Source: Loripinus fragilis (taxonomy: Eukaryota; Mollusca; Bivalvia; Lucinida; Lucinidae). From it: 64,000 nucleotides of DNA. Where the stretch lies: positions 131,958,849-132,022,848 of the forward strand of contig OZ026515.1 in NCBI GenBank assembly GCA_964019695.1, given 5' to 3'. Position numbers and translations under genes: made by a program. The notes under the pieces are model-generated. The model did not search any database. It was given only the letters and a program-made list of their open reading frames with translations, and was not told the DNA's origin. Of this stretch, positions 1-9,796 are shown piece after piece (position 1 is the stretch's first letter; every line of letters begins with the position of its first letter).

Positions 1-538
1 GTTTAACATGTAATATGATTTAAGGTAACGTAAAAAGTACATATTGAGGCCCGTCAATGCCCACACAAGATAAGGCATATTACTTTAAAGTAAGACATTT
101 ATATCAGCTGTAACATGATAAAAACAAAAATCTGGATGTGCGACAAGGGAAGACTCAGACCAGTCTAGGCGTCAGCTCAGTCAGATCCGCATGAAGAAAT
201 AGCGTGGATCTAGTAACCGCTTGCGCTCATTCATTTTGTTGGTATTGTCATGTCGTGGACCATATATCTAGTTTGATATACAAGTTGAACTCAGGCAAAC
301 CTCAAGCGAGACTTGTGCGACTGAGTAGCCTCGCCTGAGCATTGCCTTTTCGCCTACTCAGAAATACCATGATCGTATAGGCTGTCCGAAATACAGTCTT
401 GCTGACGACGAGTGACATGTATTCATCTTATAGGCAATTGTCCCCATGCTGTGTATGAATTATATTATAGTGATTCTTCAAGTCGCCACAATCAAGAGAT
501 ATAATAAAAGCGCCAAGAAAAAAAATGCATCTGAAAAT
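1..538. other. No gene recognised
   Basis: AT-rich sequence with no convincing coding potential. Short imperfect palindromic stretches occur near 150-225 and 290-345 (CTCAGGC and GCCTGAG arms) and may be worn small MITEs, but I cannot set their ends. Confidence 0.5.
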
Positions 539-716
539 GTCGTCTGCTGAAGTCGTCTGCTGCAAAAAATTGCCTAGCATTACTGGCGAATTAAGTATAG
601 AAGCAAACAGCGTGGACCCAGAGCGGACTGCTCCTTTAGGAGCAGTCCGATATGGGTCCACACTGTTTGTCATAGAGGCTTTTTAAACATTTCAGCAGAC
701 GAGAAATGCAGACGAC
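539..716. repeat. MITE family M1, hairpin copy
   Basis: The left end carries GTCGTCTGCTG twice and the right end carries CAGCAGACG and GCAGACGAC, forming terminal inverted repeats. The core at about 604-671 is a strong hairpin: GGACTGCTCC and GGAGCAGTCC face each other across a 4-base loop and are flanked by GTGGACCC / GGGTCCAC. There is no transposase. The same termini or core recur near 0.9, 1.1, 12.2, 20.3, 21.7 and 61.7 kb, so this is a dispersed non-autonomous family. Short reading frames inside it are a by-product of the palindrome. Confidence 0.75.
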
Positions 717-857
717 TTTTGTTGTGATTGGCACTTTAAGGGTTAATATATACATTCAGCCAGACACTAGTTCAATTACGAGGGACAATTAAAGCAAACA
801 CTCTTCCAGACATGGAAACGCGAGTCAGAATTAATTGGTAAATGTGCATGCATTTTT

Positions 858-1191
858 GTCGTCTGCCATTTTTTTTCAAGATTAACTTTTCCGAAAATTC
901 TTTCAAAAATACCATTGGTATATCAAATATTTCCGATCCAGATCAGGCCAGACTTAGTGAATATTTATTCGGGCCGGTCTGGGTCCAAACTGTTCGCAAA
1001 GGTACCAGCAAACGACATTATAGTCGGTAACTCTTTACCTGCTGGGTAACTTTGCATGCTCTTTTGCCGTCTGATATTTGTTTTCCAAAAACAACGTTTT
1101 CAAAAAGTTATTTCAGGAAAACAATCAGCGTGGCAAACAGTTTGTATCCAATGCTTGTCAAAAGTGTTTGCAAGGATTATCAGTAGACGAC
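858..1191. repeat. Two adjacent M1 MITE copies
   Basis: Copy one (about 858-1017) begins GTCGTCTGCC and ends AGCAAACGACA, with a GATCCAGATCAGGCC-type core facing GGCCGGTCTGGGTCC. Copy two (about 1066-1191) begins GCCGTCTGAT and ends CAGTAGACGAC. Both share the TTTTCAAAAA-rich shoulder seen in other M1 copies. They sit in tandem about 50 bases apart. Confidence 0.6.
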
Positions 1192-2904
1192 AAAATATCA
1201 TTAGCATATAAAGAACACAACATGCATTGAGGTTATATCCCATCCTTAATTCTAAGCTCTTTTAGGTCTGATTACATAAGGACGTTTTCATTTTTCTTTC
1301 TTTTAACTTTTCCAATATTATCTCAATACTCTTATACCCTTTCTATAATATTCATCACATATACCAATTGAGTCAAACTTTCTGTTTCCTTTCTTTCCCA
1401 TACTTCTTGGGGTGCAGACCAAACTGCATTTCTCAAACTATATCGGTCTCTAGTCAGGTCAAATTAGACTATGGCTGTATTATATATGGCTCTGAAAAAA
1501 AAAATCATATCTACAAATGTTTAACCCTATGCATAATCAAAGACTTAGATTAGCTTTAGGAGCTTTTAGAACTTCTCCTGTTGCTAGTATATACGTGGAA
1601 GTAGATGGGCCAGTATTATATTCACGCAGAAAAACTCCCTTTTCAAAATGCTATATGACTTGCTGCTAACCCATCAAATCCTGCTCATGAAGTTTCATTT
1701 CCAACAAAATATGTTGATTTATATGAACAGAAACCTATATCTAGCCACAAAACATTAAAAACTAGTTTATACCAAAACTTTCCTCTTGGTGTTTAGACAA
1801 AAAGTAAGTGAGTATGGTCAGGAAATACCACAATCACTCTCTGCAGCCCAGCCCACCGTACTGATAGATGAGAATCGTTGTAAACAAACCGTGGCGAGTT
1901 TACCTTGATTTTGGGCGTGCAGGTACCTACCACAGATTACTGCATTTGCGCGTGGCAGTGAATAGTCATGCTTTACCTATTTATAAGAAAAATAGAATTG
2001 TCTCATTACTATGCATCTTTGAAACAATAATATATTAAACAATAGATCAACAACGACAGAGCCACCGCATAATTTTTGACTCACACTCTGGTGAAAAAAT
2101 CTGAAATTAGTCCTCTCAGATTAAAAGATGAGTTCAGAAAGCTACATGTCTGTTATAAAGAATTTCAACAAGTTTAAACAGATGGCTTATGACTCACAAG
2201 GATTGATGCGTCATTTAGCATCCAACATACAAACAAACTGATTTTGAGAGCAAAATTTAGTTGGGCAATGTTATTCAATGGGACACTCATTGAACTTTTG
2301 GACACTGTTAAGTTTTTTTTTTCAAAAAGTATATTCTGCTTGGCATTTTGAAATGTTTTGAAATGAAAAAAAATGACATTTTTCTAACTTCAACACAGAT
2401 TCTAGAATCAGTTTATATTACAGGGCACATTATTAAAGGTATGTCGGAGGTAATCACTAAAGCCATTTAAAGGGTGTTTAAGAAAGTTCGGTCCACAATA
2501 AAATTATTTTCCAGTTACTTTAATAATAATGTGTTAAATTACATAAATGACACTGATATTCTTTATAGTAGACATATTTGAAATGAAATAAAGAATGGGA
2601 TATTAGAAAAAAAATCTTTTGTCACGAAAATAATGGTCTGCAAAAACCAGTACCCCATTGAAATGTTTGAGCTCGAGGAGCAATAAGGGGTATACAACAA
2701 ACAACCATTGCCATACAATGGCCTTAGTGATCAAACTCGTTCCTTATTGATTAAGAAACTATCTTATATAAATTTTAGGGACACTTCTTAAACTGCAAGG
2801 CTGAACACAACCATCCAAAATCATAAATGTCACATATTTTAGACATTGTTTGGATTTTTGCAGATCGTTAAAAGACAGCACCCATAGAAAATAAATTATT
2901 TTGA
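1192..2904. other. No gene; one weak retroelement-tail match
   Basis: AT-rich DNA without a credible gene. At about 1797-1875 (minus sense), AAGTAAGTGAGTATGGTCAG matches the tail of reverse-transcriptase family A described at 56570-57413, but the match fades after ~70 bases. The remainder has only short frames and homopolymer runs. Confidence 0.5.
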
Positions 2905-3260
2905 CGTCATTATTTATCATATGACGTCGCGTCTGGGAGTGAAATAACGCCATGCAATAAAATCTGTAAACCACTAGTGGTTTATCGATTTTCGGGAAAC
3001 GTTATGACGTCCATCATAATGACAAAATTATAACGTTTTTACGGCAGAAATGAGATTTCAAAGTAATCTTAATGTCATATGATAAATAGAATCTAACATT
3101 CGTGCTCTTTTATTATTGAATTTACTAAACTCGTTGCGAAAAAGAGATAAAATGCTCGGCAAGCCTCGCATTTTATCTCTTTTTCCCAACTCGTTTAATA
3201 AATTCAATAAAACATGAGCACTCATGTAAGATCCTCTATATAACATACATGATGTCAAAA
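2905..3260 (-). repeat. Hairpin repeat R1, copy 1
   Basis: One of three long copies in the window (others at 8229-8600 and 41522-41862, with a short piece at 59015-59105). Diagnostic parts are a palindrome AAACCACTAGTGGTTTA, a GACGTCGCGTCTGGGAGTG end, and a hairpin whose arms are GAGATAAAATGC and GCATTTTATCTC. Read on the minus strand it keeps an open frame of ~60 residues containing RDKMRGLPSILSLFRNEF. I see no transposase and no clear TIR, so it is most likely a non-autonomous element. Confidence 0.75.
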
Positions 3261-3330
3261 GTTATAAAATATCACAGGCAACAACAGGTTTATAAACAAT
3301 GAAATTCCTTCACCATCATTTCCTTCTACT

Positions 3331-3550
3331 GTCGTGCCAGCCAAGAGTGACAGTGACGTCATGTTTGTTTACAAAGTTATCAGGGACTTAGAACCGATAT
3401 ATCACTTGTGTATTAATCCTATCCGCAGGATATGATTAATACTCAAGTGATCTATCGATTCGCGTTAGCTCAAGTGAAGTGTTCACGTTAGTGTTTTACT
3501 TAGCAATTGTAAACAAAGTATTACGTCACTGTCACTCTTGGTTGGCACAA
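3331..3550. repeat. Palindromic MITE with GTGCCARCC ends
   Basis: TIRs read GTGCCAGCCAAGAGTGACAG on the left and, reverse-complemented, GTGCCAACCAAGAGTGACAG on the right, continuing into TGACGT and a TTGTTTAC block. The centre is a second palindrome, with TCACTTGTGTATTAATC facing GATTAATACTCAAGTGA. The element is about 220 bp with no coding capacity. It lies ~70 bases from R1 copy 1. Confidence 0.7.
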
Positions 3551-3845
3551 TAGTAAATGATTTGATATTCTATAATGAACAGCGGAACGAACTTTCTAAC
3601 CATCCTTTAATAGCATTTTCGGAATTCTAAAATTTTCTGTTGACAAGAAAAATCAACAATTTTGTTAAATGTAAAGTCCATTTTATTGTCCCTTCTTCAT
3701 TAGACATTATTGATTTTATGCAATGAAGGTTGGTGGATTGGTAGGCATGTTGATACAACAAACTTGAGCTTCATATCAAAGGGTCAGGGGTAAAACTTTC
3801 CAAATTAAAGTGTATTTATGTATATGAAGGTTTCTTTTATCACAG

Positions 3846-3925
3846 CAAACATTGCAGACCCTGGTGAAAAGTTACATTTGCGTCACTTCATGCTTGTAGT
3901 TACTGTTTGCTAAAGTATCCATTTA
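3846..3925. repeat. MITE family M3 copy
   Basis: A short palindromic element with AGCAAACANTGNAGACCC on one side and a TACTGTTTGCTAAAGTATCC end on the other. The core is normally TGAAATGCC-type arms. Similar copies lie near 8.85, 10.95, 15.84, 21.6, 28.16, 40.58, 40.84 and 59.93 kb. Confidence 0.6.
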
Positions 3926-4320
3926 TGAGTTTCCAGAATGCGTAGGCTAAATATTTTCCAAACGTACAGCAGAAGTCCATTACAGTCTATTATTCAGCTT
4001 CCTTATTTAGTTTAAACATATTTTATTTGATAAACTCTTTACATGTGTACAAACAAGAGCATACATACAATCTATTACAGAGTTTATAAAATGGGATTCA
4101 GAAAGAAGTCTTGACGACTTATTCAAATCCGTTTCCCAACATATATAAGTTGCTATAAATATATAAGTTCTGGTGAAAACAATACCGATTTAAAGATCAA
4201 ATGATCATCAATCATATTAATAGAAATTTTCTATGAGAAAATGCTGTCTTTTCACATAGGCATATTCACATCAAAACATTATGACTACTCTATATGCATT
4301 CCATATTGGTCAATATAGAA

Positions 4321-4323
<3 letters not shown>
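3926..4323. other. No gene recognised
   Basis: AT-rich sequence between an M3 MITE and the (GA)n tract that ends the LINE. Nothing further is visible. Confidence 0.5.

Positions 4324-4387
<64 letters not shown>
4324..4387. repeat. (GA)n microsatellite at LINE 3' end
   Basis: About 64 bases of near-perfect GA dinucleotide, only seven bases beyond the LINE stop codon. In the LINE's orientation this is a (TC)n tail. Microsatellite-like 3' ends are known in CR1-group non-LTR elements, so it may be the element's own tail rather than an unrelated simple repeat. Confidence 0.9.
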
Positions 4388-4388
<1 letters not shown>

Positions 4389-4393
4389 GCTCC

Positions 4394-7300
4394 TTAATCT
4401 AATTTAAAACGTTTGCTGTCAGAAATGAATTTCTGAACTGATTGAAATATTAACTTGTTGTGGTGGTTATTAAGAGTTGTGACTCCATATAATAAGTTAT
4501 TTAGACTCGGAACACAAAAAGTAGACAATGTAGTGATCATATCTCTTCTAGCTTGAATATATTGTGGACATTCTAATAGAAAATGGTTTGTTGTTTCTAC
4601 TCTGCCACAAGCACATAATGGGTCGTCAATGATATTTTTAGAGTGTAGATGCTGATTTAGAGAGCTGCAATTAGTTCTTAACCTAGTGTGGTGTATTTGT
4701 AGCAATCGGTTGCCTGAACTGTAATAGACTGGTACCTTAATGTTGTTATTGTTAAGCTGTTGTTTAAAACTTGAGAGAGAGGTTGAATTTCGAATATTAA
4801 GAGGAATTTCATTCCATTCTCTAATGCATGACGGTAAAAAAGATTTATAATATAGCTGTGTTCTTGTAAGTAAAGGCCTAATGTTTTGAGAGTCACGTAG
4901 ATTATACGCTGATGTGTTTTCAACAGTTGAAGGAACTAAAGACGTTAAGTAGGTAGGTGTTAAATCATTTATCATTTTGTAGAATTGGCACATTTTATGT
5001 TTGTAGCGTCTGTCCTGTAATGATTCCCAGCCGGTCTCCTTAGATAACATATCTAAAGAGACAAGTCTGGTTGCCCCAGTAACTATCCTGGCTGCCTCTG
5101 TTTGTATTTTTTCAATTGCATTTGCCTCATATTGTGTACAGTTGTCCCATACGATATTAGCATATTCAAGAGTAGGTCGTACAAAGGAAATATAAATTTT
5201 GTTCAGAGAGTCCCTATCAAGCATATATTTTAGTTTACGCATGACATATATCTTTTGCCATGCTTTAGAAGTGATTAAATTAATATGTTCATGCCAAGTG
5301 CCATCGTTTGATAAAATAACACCCAAGTGTTTATGATGTTGAACTTCATTGATATAAACTGTATTCATTATTAATGGTGGGTGCATGTTTCTATTATTTT
5401 TCCGGGAAACCAAAAGTGATTCAGATTTAGAGGGATTAAATTTTACTAACCATTTTTCCGCCCATCTATGAATAGTTTCTAAATCAGTATTAATCATTTC
5501 TGCAGCACTGATAGGGTTGTCTACTATTATGTACAAGCTGGTATCGTCAGCAAAAAGTCGAACACATGATTGTATATCAGTAACAATATCATTTATGTAT
5601 AATAAAAATAGCAGTGGGCCGAGAATAGATCCTTGAGGTACGCCAGCTCTGATAAACTGCCAATCCGATCTTCCCCCTGGAATGACAACTCTTTGTTTCC
5701 TATTTGTAAGATAGTCACTTAACCAATCGAGTAATAACCCATTTATACCAGCCCTTTTCAGTTTGTATATGAGACCTTTATGCCAAACGCGGTCGAAAGC
5801 TTTGCTTATGTCGCAAAAAACAGCCCGTACTTCCAAACCGTTGTCTAGGGCTTTACAAAAAGTATTATAAATATCAACTAATTGATTTACAGTCGAGTCT
5901 CCAGGAACAAAACCGGATTGCAAACACGTTATTATAGAATGATCATTAAAATAATTGAACATATGCTTATGAATTATTTTTTCCATAACTTTACCAATCG
6001 AACTTAAGAGAGATATTGGTCTATAATTGCATACAAGAGAAGGGTCATCTTTTTTATACAGCGGAGATACATTTGCTTGTTTCCATACGTCGGGGAAAAT
6101 ACCATGTGATAAAGAATAATTGAAAAGATCACACAATGGTTTGGAGATAGGATATGCTATTTCTTTCAAAATTCTATTATTAATATTATCAGGACCAGAA
6201 GATTTCCCCAGTTTTAGTGTTTGTAGAACAGACCGAACTTCCTCTTCTGTAATTATTATATTGTGAAGTGTGTTATTGGCAGGCAGATCAGTATTTGGGA
6301 GTGTGGCAGTTGAATCGTCTAATGATGTTTGACTTACAAAGAAGTCATTTAATAATTTTGCCTTATCGCTACTGTCAGAAATATAAGACCCATTATGACA
6401 GATGGGAGGAATTGACGTGTTGACTGACGGTTTTATAAACGATTTAAGGGTTTTCCAGTAATCTGACGTAGCTAGACTTGCTGATTTTAGTTTATCTGCT
6501 AAGGATTTAAAATACTCTTTCTTAGATTTACGAAGGTTTGAAGTTACATTATTTCTTATATCCTTAAATGATTCATAATTTTCTACAGTTTTATTACGTT
6601 TGTACTTTTTATAGAGTCGATTGCGTTTTCGCATAAGCTTGCGGATTGTGCCATTGATCCATGGTAAATCTTGTGGCCTAATTCTAACTTGTTTGTGTGG
6701 AATGCAGTCCTGAGCTAAGTTAATGAGCTTATCAGTGAAGTTTAAAGCATATTGGTTAACATCCTCACTTTTGATAGAATCCCAGTTAAAGTCAGCTACA
6801 AATTGTCGAAACAAATTAAAATCACCTTGGCTATACAACCATAGTTCACGTAAAAAGGACTTTAACACTGGCTTCTTAAAAGTGAATATCACATATACTG
6901 GACAATGGTATCGGACATCTTGTGATAAAAATGGTTCGCTTACGCCAGACATTTCAACTGAATGAGAATTACTGACCAACACTAGATCTATAATGGAAAA
7001 AGACGTTTCCGTATAATTGGTAGGGTCATTTATTAGTTGTGTTAAATTATATGTTTGGCATAGATCTGTAATTTTCATCCGTGAATGCTGATTTAGCATG
7101 TTTAGATTTAAGTCTCCAGTCACAACTATATCCTCAACACCAGTATCAGTAGCAAGACCAATTGAATTTTCTATATCGGATAGTACAACAGGAGAAGCAG
7201 TGGGTGGTCTATAGAATGTCCCTATTAGTAACTTTTTGTTTTTAACAATTATTTCGATCCAGACACATTCAATATTAACTAATTCTAAATCAAGTCTGCG

Positions 7301-7747
7301 TTTACACGGAATACCACGCTTAACATAAACTATAACACCACCGTGACTATCACCTACACGGTCTCTCCTAAATGGATCTTGAAATTCATTAAACTTAAGG
7401 TCTTCATTAGATATAGAGTCATTCAACCAAGTTTCAGTCAGAGAAATAATATCAAAGTTAGTAAGTTCAGGTTCAATTATATCAGTTTTGCTAGCAAGAC
7501 TTTGAACGTTATAGTGAACCATGGAAAGATTACCTTGAAGAGGGGGAAACTGAAATGAATCATCAGATTCAGTACCACTAGCTGAATTAGGTCCGGGATT
7601 TTTTTCGATGTCTCCTGATTGATACAATAACATTGCAAGAAATGTAACTAATTCAAAATTATTCAGTGTTCCGAGCCCTTTAACTTTTGAATGTCGATAA
7701 TGGTGTAGTCCTATTCTTGCCCTATAAATGTTTAATTCTATAGTCAT
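4394..7747 (-). CDS. Intact CR1-like LINE polyprotein with 2A-like peptide
   Basis: A single open frame of 1,117 residues encodes the endonuclease and reverse transcriptase that copy a non-LTR retrotransposon into DNA by target-primed reverse transcription. An in-frame TAG lies directly before the ATG, which fixes the start. Residues 45-53 read GDIEKNPGP, a complete 2A-like signature predicted to release the first 52 residues during translation. An apurinic-type endonuclease spans about 75-290: HYN (78-80), TETW (104-107), GDLN (211-214), IDL (253-255), YHCPV (280-284). The reverse transcriptase spans about 515-830: CDISKAFD (645-652), GVPQGSILGP (702-711), FADD (732-735). A CACG...H...C zinc-binding-like tail lies at 1045-1060. 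There are no stops or frameshifts, so this is a young, possibly active copy. A separate ORF1 is not evident. CR1/Jockey-group placement is inferred; the enzyme domains are certain. Confidence 0.93.
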   Translation of the reverse strand: MTIELNIYRARIGLHHYRHSKVKGLGTLNNFELVTFLAMLLYQSGDIEKNPGPNSASGTESDDSFQFPPLQGNLSMVHYNVQSLASKTDIIEPELTNFDIISLTETWLNDSISNEDLKFNEFQDPFRRDRVGDSHGGVIVYVKRGIPCKRRLDLELVNIECVWIEIIVKNKKLLIGTFYRPPTASPVVLSDIENSIGLATDTGVEDIVVTGDLNLNMLNQHSRMKITDLCQTYNLTQLINDPTNYTETSFSIIDLVLVSNSHSVEMSGVSEPFLSQDVRYHCPVYVIFTFKKPVLKSFLRELWLYSQGDFNLFRQFVADFNWDSIKSEDVNQYALNFTDKLINLAQDCIPHKQVRIRPQDLPWINGTIRKLMRKRNRLYKKYKRNKTVENYESFKDIRNNVTSNLRKSKKEYFKSLADKLKSASLATSDYWKTLKSFIKPSVNTSIPPICHNGSYISDSSDKAKLLNDFFVSQTSLDDSTATLPNTDLPANNTLHNIIITEEEVRSVLQTLKLGKSSGPDNINNRILKEIAYPISKPLCDLFNYSLSHGIFPDVWKQANVSPLYKKDDPSLVCNYRPISLLSSIGKVMEKIIHKHMFNYFNDHSIITCLQSGFVPGDSTVNQLVDIYNTFCKALDNGLEVRAVFCDISKAFDRVWHKGLIYKLKRAGINGLLLDWLSDYLTNRKQRVVIPGGRSDWQFIRAGVPQGSILGPLLFLLYINDIVTDIQSCVRLFADDTSLYIIVDNPISAAEMINTDLETIHRWAEKWLVKFNPSKSESLLVSRKNNRNMHPPLIMNTVYINEVQHHKHLGVILSNDGTWHEHINLITSKAWQKIYVMRKLKYMLDRDSLNKIYISFVRPTLEYANIVWDNCTQYEANAIEKIQTEAARIVTGATRLVSLDMLSKETGWESLQDRRYKHKMCQFYKMINDLTPTYLTSLVPSTVENTSAYNLRDSQNIRPLLTRTQLYYKSFLPSCIREWNEIPLNIRNSTSLSSFKQQLNNNNIKVPVYYSSGNRLLQIHHTRLRTNCSSLNQHLHSKNIIDDPLCACGRVETTNHFLLECPQYIQARRDMITTLSTFCVPSLNNLLYGVTTLNNHHNKLIFQSVQKFISDSKRFKLD
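7589..7615 (-). other. 2A-like ribosome-skipping motif
   Basis: The codons for GDIEKNPGP within the LINE frame. The D-x-E-x-N-P-G-P consensus is fully conserved, and the upstream stretch FELVTFLAMLLYQS has the hydrophobic and helical character typical of working 2A sequences. The predicted break is between G52 and P53. 2A sequences in the N-terminal part of APE-type non-LTR elements are established in the literature for sea urchin, lancelet and mollusc elements. Activity here is inferred. Confidence 0.88.
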
Positions 7748-7900
7748 CTAAGTAATACAATCAACAAGTGAAACAAATATAGAACTTGGCAAGAGTGGAC
7801 ACATCATTTCTACGGAGGCATGTTTTTTATAATTTGGTAATAAATAGTAATTAACAATTTGAATGTAAATATTGCCAGGAGCGCGGCGGCAATAAAGCGA
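7748..7900 (-). other. Probable LINE 5' untranslated region
   Basis: Upstream of the LINE ATG the frame stays open for 81 codons before the TAG that separates it from the main frame. It shows no recognisable motif. A GC-rich patch (CCGCCGCGCTCC on the minus strand, near 7880-7893) contrasts with the AT-rich surroundings and may mark the element's 5' end. I could not find a target-site duplication. Confidence 0.35.
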
Positions 7901-8228
7901 AAGATGACAGAAGGAAAGAAAGGGTATGGCTAAACAACAAAACAAACAAATATGTACAAAGTTTGAAAACCATATGTGTAAATAGGTAAACATTGTAATA
8001 AAAAAGGGATGAAATTGTTGTTTTTACAATATATGGACGTTAATTAGGCTAATTTGAAATTTATAAAAGTTTGCCATGTAGGAGAAAAAAATACATTAGA
8101 AGAATTGTGCATCTTCTTTAATCTATAAAATATCTGCGATACTTGGATGATTTTTTCACTGTAAGTTTAATTTAAGAGGCCAATGCAAGTTTTTGCTATG
8201 ATGATTTCTCTTCATCTTTACAAGGTGA
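7901..8228. other. No gene recognised
   Basis: AT-rich DNA between the LINE 5' region and R1 copy 2. No motif stands out. Confidence 0.5.
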
Positions 8229-8600
8229 AATCAGAAATAGAAGATCTTACATGAGTTCTCACGTTTTATTTAATTTATTAAACGAGTTGGGAAAAAGAGA
8301 TAAAATGCGAGGCTTGCCGAGCATTTTATCTCTATTTCGCAACGAGCTCAATATATTCAACAATACAAGAGCACGAATGTCAGATTCTATTTATCATATG
8401 ACATTAAGATTACTTTGAAATCTCATTTCTGACATAAAGACGTTATAATTTTGTCATTATGTACGCAACGTTGCTATACACGTCATAACGCTTCCCGAAA
8501 ATCAATAAACCACTAGTGGTTTACAGGTTTTATTGCATGGCGTTATTTCACTCCCAGAAGCGACGTCTTATGATAAACAATGTTGATACAAATCTATTTA
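8229..8600 (+). repeat. Hairpin repeat R1, copy 2
   Basis: Same family as 2905-3260 but in the opposite orientation. The hairpin arms GAGATAAAATGC / GCATTTTATCTC and the AAACCACTAGTGGTTTA palindrome are present. The plus-strand frame stays open from about 8244 to 8418, ends in TLRLL and then TGA, and contains RDKMRGLPSILSLFRNEL. It differs from copy 1 by scattered substitutions that leave the frame open. Confidence 0.75.
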
Positions 8601-8814
8601 CATTGTTATCAAAGTAAGCATATTTTCCGTTATATGTGGATTATTTTTAATAGAAGACTGCATGCAGTAAATATATTACCCATTTTTCAGACGAATGGGC
8701 TTTTTCACAAAGCTTAGTACAATAAAATCAGGATATACATTTATATATTGAGGGTCACAATCTATATATCCAAAAATATTACATTTCTTTATCTTATAAT
8801 CGATTTGCTTTGTC

Positions 8815-8895
8815 AAACGGTTCAGACCCCGAAGAAATGCTGCATTTGGCGACATTTCATCTGAGTCTTCACTGCATGGCAAAGCAACCGCTCTG
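8815..8895. repeat. MITE family M3 copy
   Basis: Worn copy with a CAGACCCCGAAGAAATGCTG half facing GACATTTCATCTGAGTCTTC and a TGGCAAAG end. It is recognised by comparison with 21565-21640. Confidence 0.45.
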
Positions 8896-9560
8896 TGATG
8901 ACATGTTCAGAAGGAACCAAAATCTGTAATAATATATATATATATAAGACATATAAAGGATTGGTTTCCCATGCATTAATTTTGTCGAACAGTATACAAC
9001 AATAAATCGGCTACACGAAACACACGATTTTGACCTTTAATTACCGGACCGTGAACGACAATTACTGTTGAGGGTGGAAAATCATAAACAAATTTGGTAA
9101 GTCAATTGAACATTCTATAGTACTATTAAATGTGATGGCATGTTTCTGATAATATGCTTATAAATTAAAGGCATATTAACGTGTAAAGTCAAGTTTTATA
9201 GATATTGGTTAGCCCCGTCAGATGCGGGTCAGCACGAATCTATTACCAATACACGTTGTCTAAGGGAGACAACGAAAACTGGATTTTTGTTGTTGACAGC
9301 TTAACTTTTATACCTTCGATGAAACTATCTACTGGTAGCCCTATTTACCCCTTTATGCATCAATGGACTCTTCCCTCTAACCCGACACAACACACCCTGA
9401 TGATCACTATATTGAGAGGCCACTAGCAAACATGTAGACCCAGATAAAGTGCCGTACATGTATTATACAACACTCCATCTGGTTATCCATGGTTTGCAAA
9501 AGTACGCAGTACCATAAGGGGTTAGAATACCAAATAGGACCACTTGGTAGACAGTATCAG
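8896..9560. other. No gene recognised
   Basis: Contains a short (TA)n run near 8934-8945. Otherwise featureless at this level of analysis. Confidence 0.45.
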
Positions 9561-9796
9561 AGAAAACACATGTGATTTCCAACAATGTGGCATCCCGACA
9601 CGCGCAGACCCAGACGAGCCCGCGCAGCCACCTTTTAAGCTTAGACACTCAAAATGCTGTTTGGTCAGTAGCTAAGTATTTATAGAACACTCAAAGGACA
9701 AGCAAAGGCTCCGATCAGACTGCGCGTATGCGCAGGCCGACCTGAGGCTCTGCTCGTCGCACATACCACATTGTTGGAAATCTCATGTCGCGGCTC
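9561..9796. repeat. MITE family MA, copy 1
   Basis: A ~237-bp non-autonomous element. One end reads TGATTTCCAACAATGTGG and the other ends in TTGTTGGAAATCTCATG followed by GCGGCTC. Inside is a hairpin, GATCAGACTGCGCGTATGCG, facing a GGCCGACC-type arm. Five copies occur in the window (12436, 35304, 42894 split, and 63763 at the window edge). Confidence 0.8.

Noticed and set aside
7748..7993. 81-codon frame directly upstream of the LINE and in the same phase, as a possible ORF1 or read-through extension
   Set aside because: It is separated by TAG, shows no gag or RNA-binding motif, and overlaps the probable 5' untranslated region.
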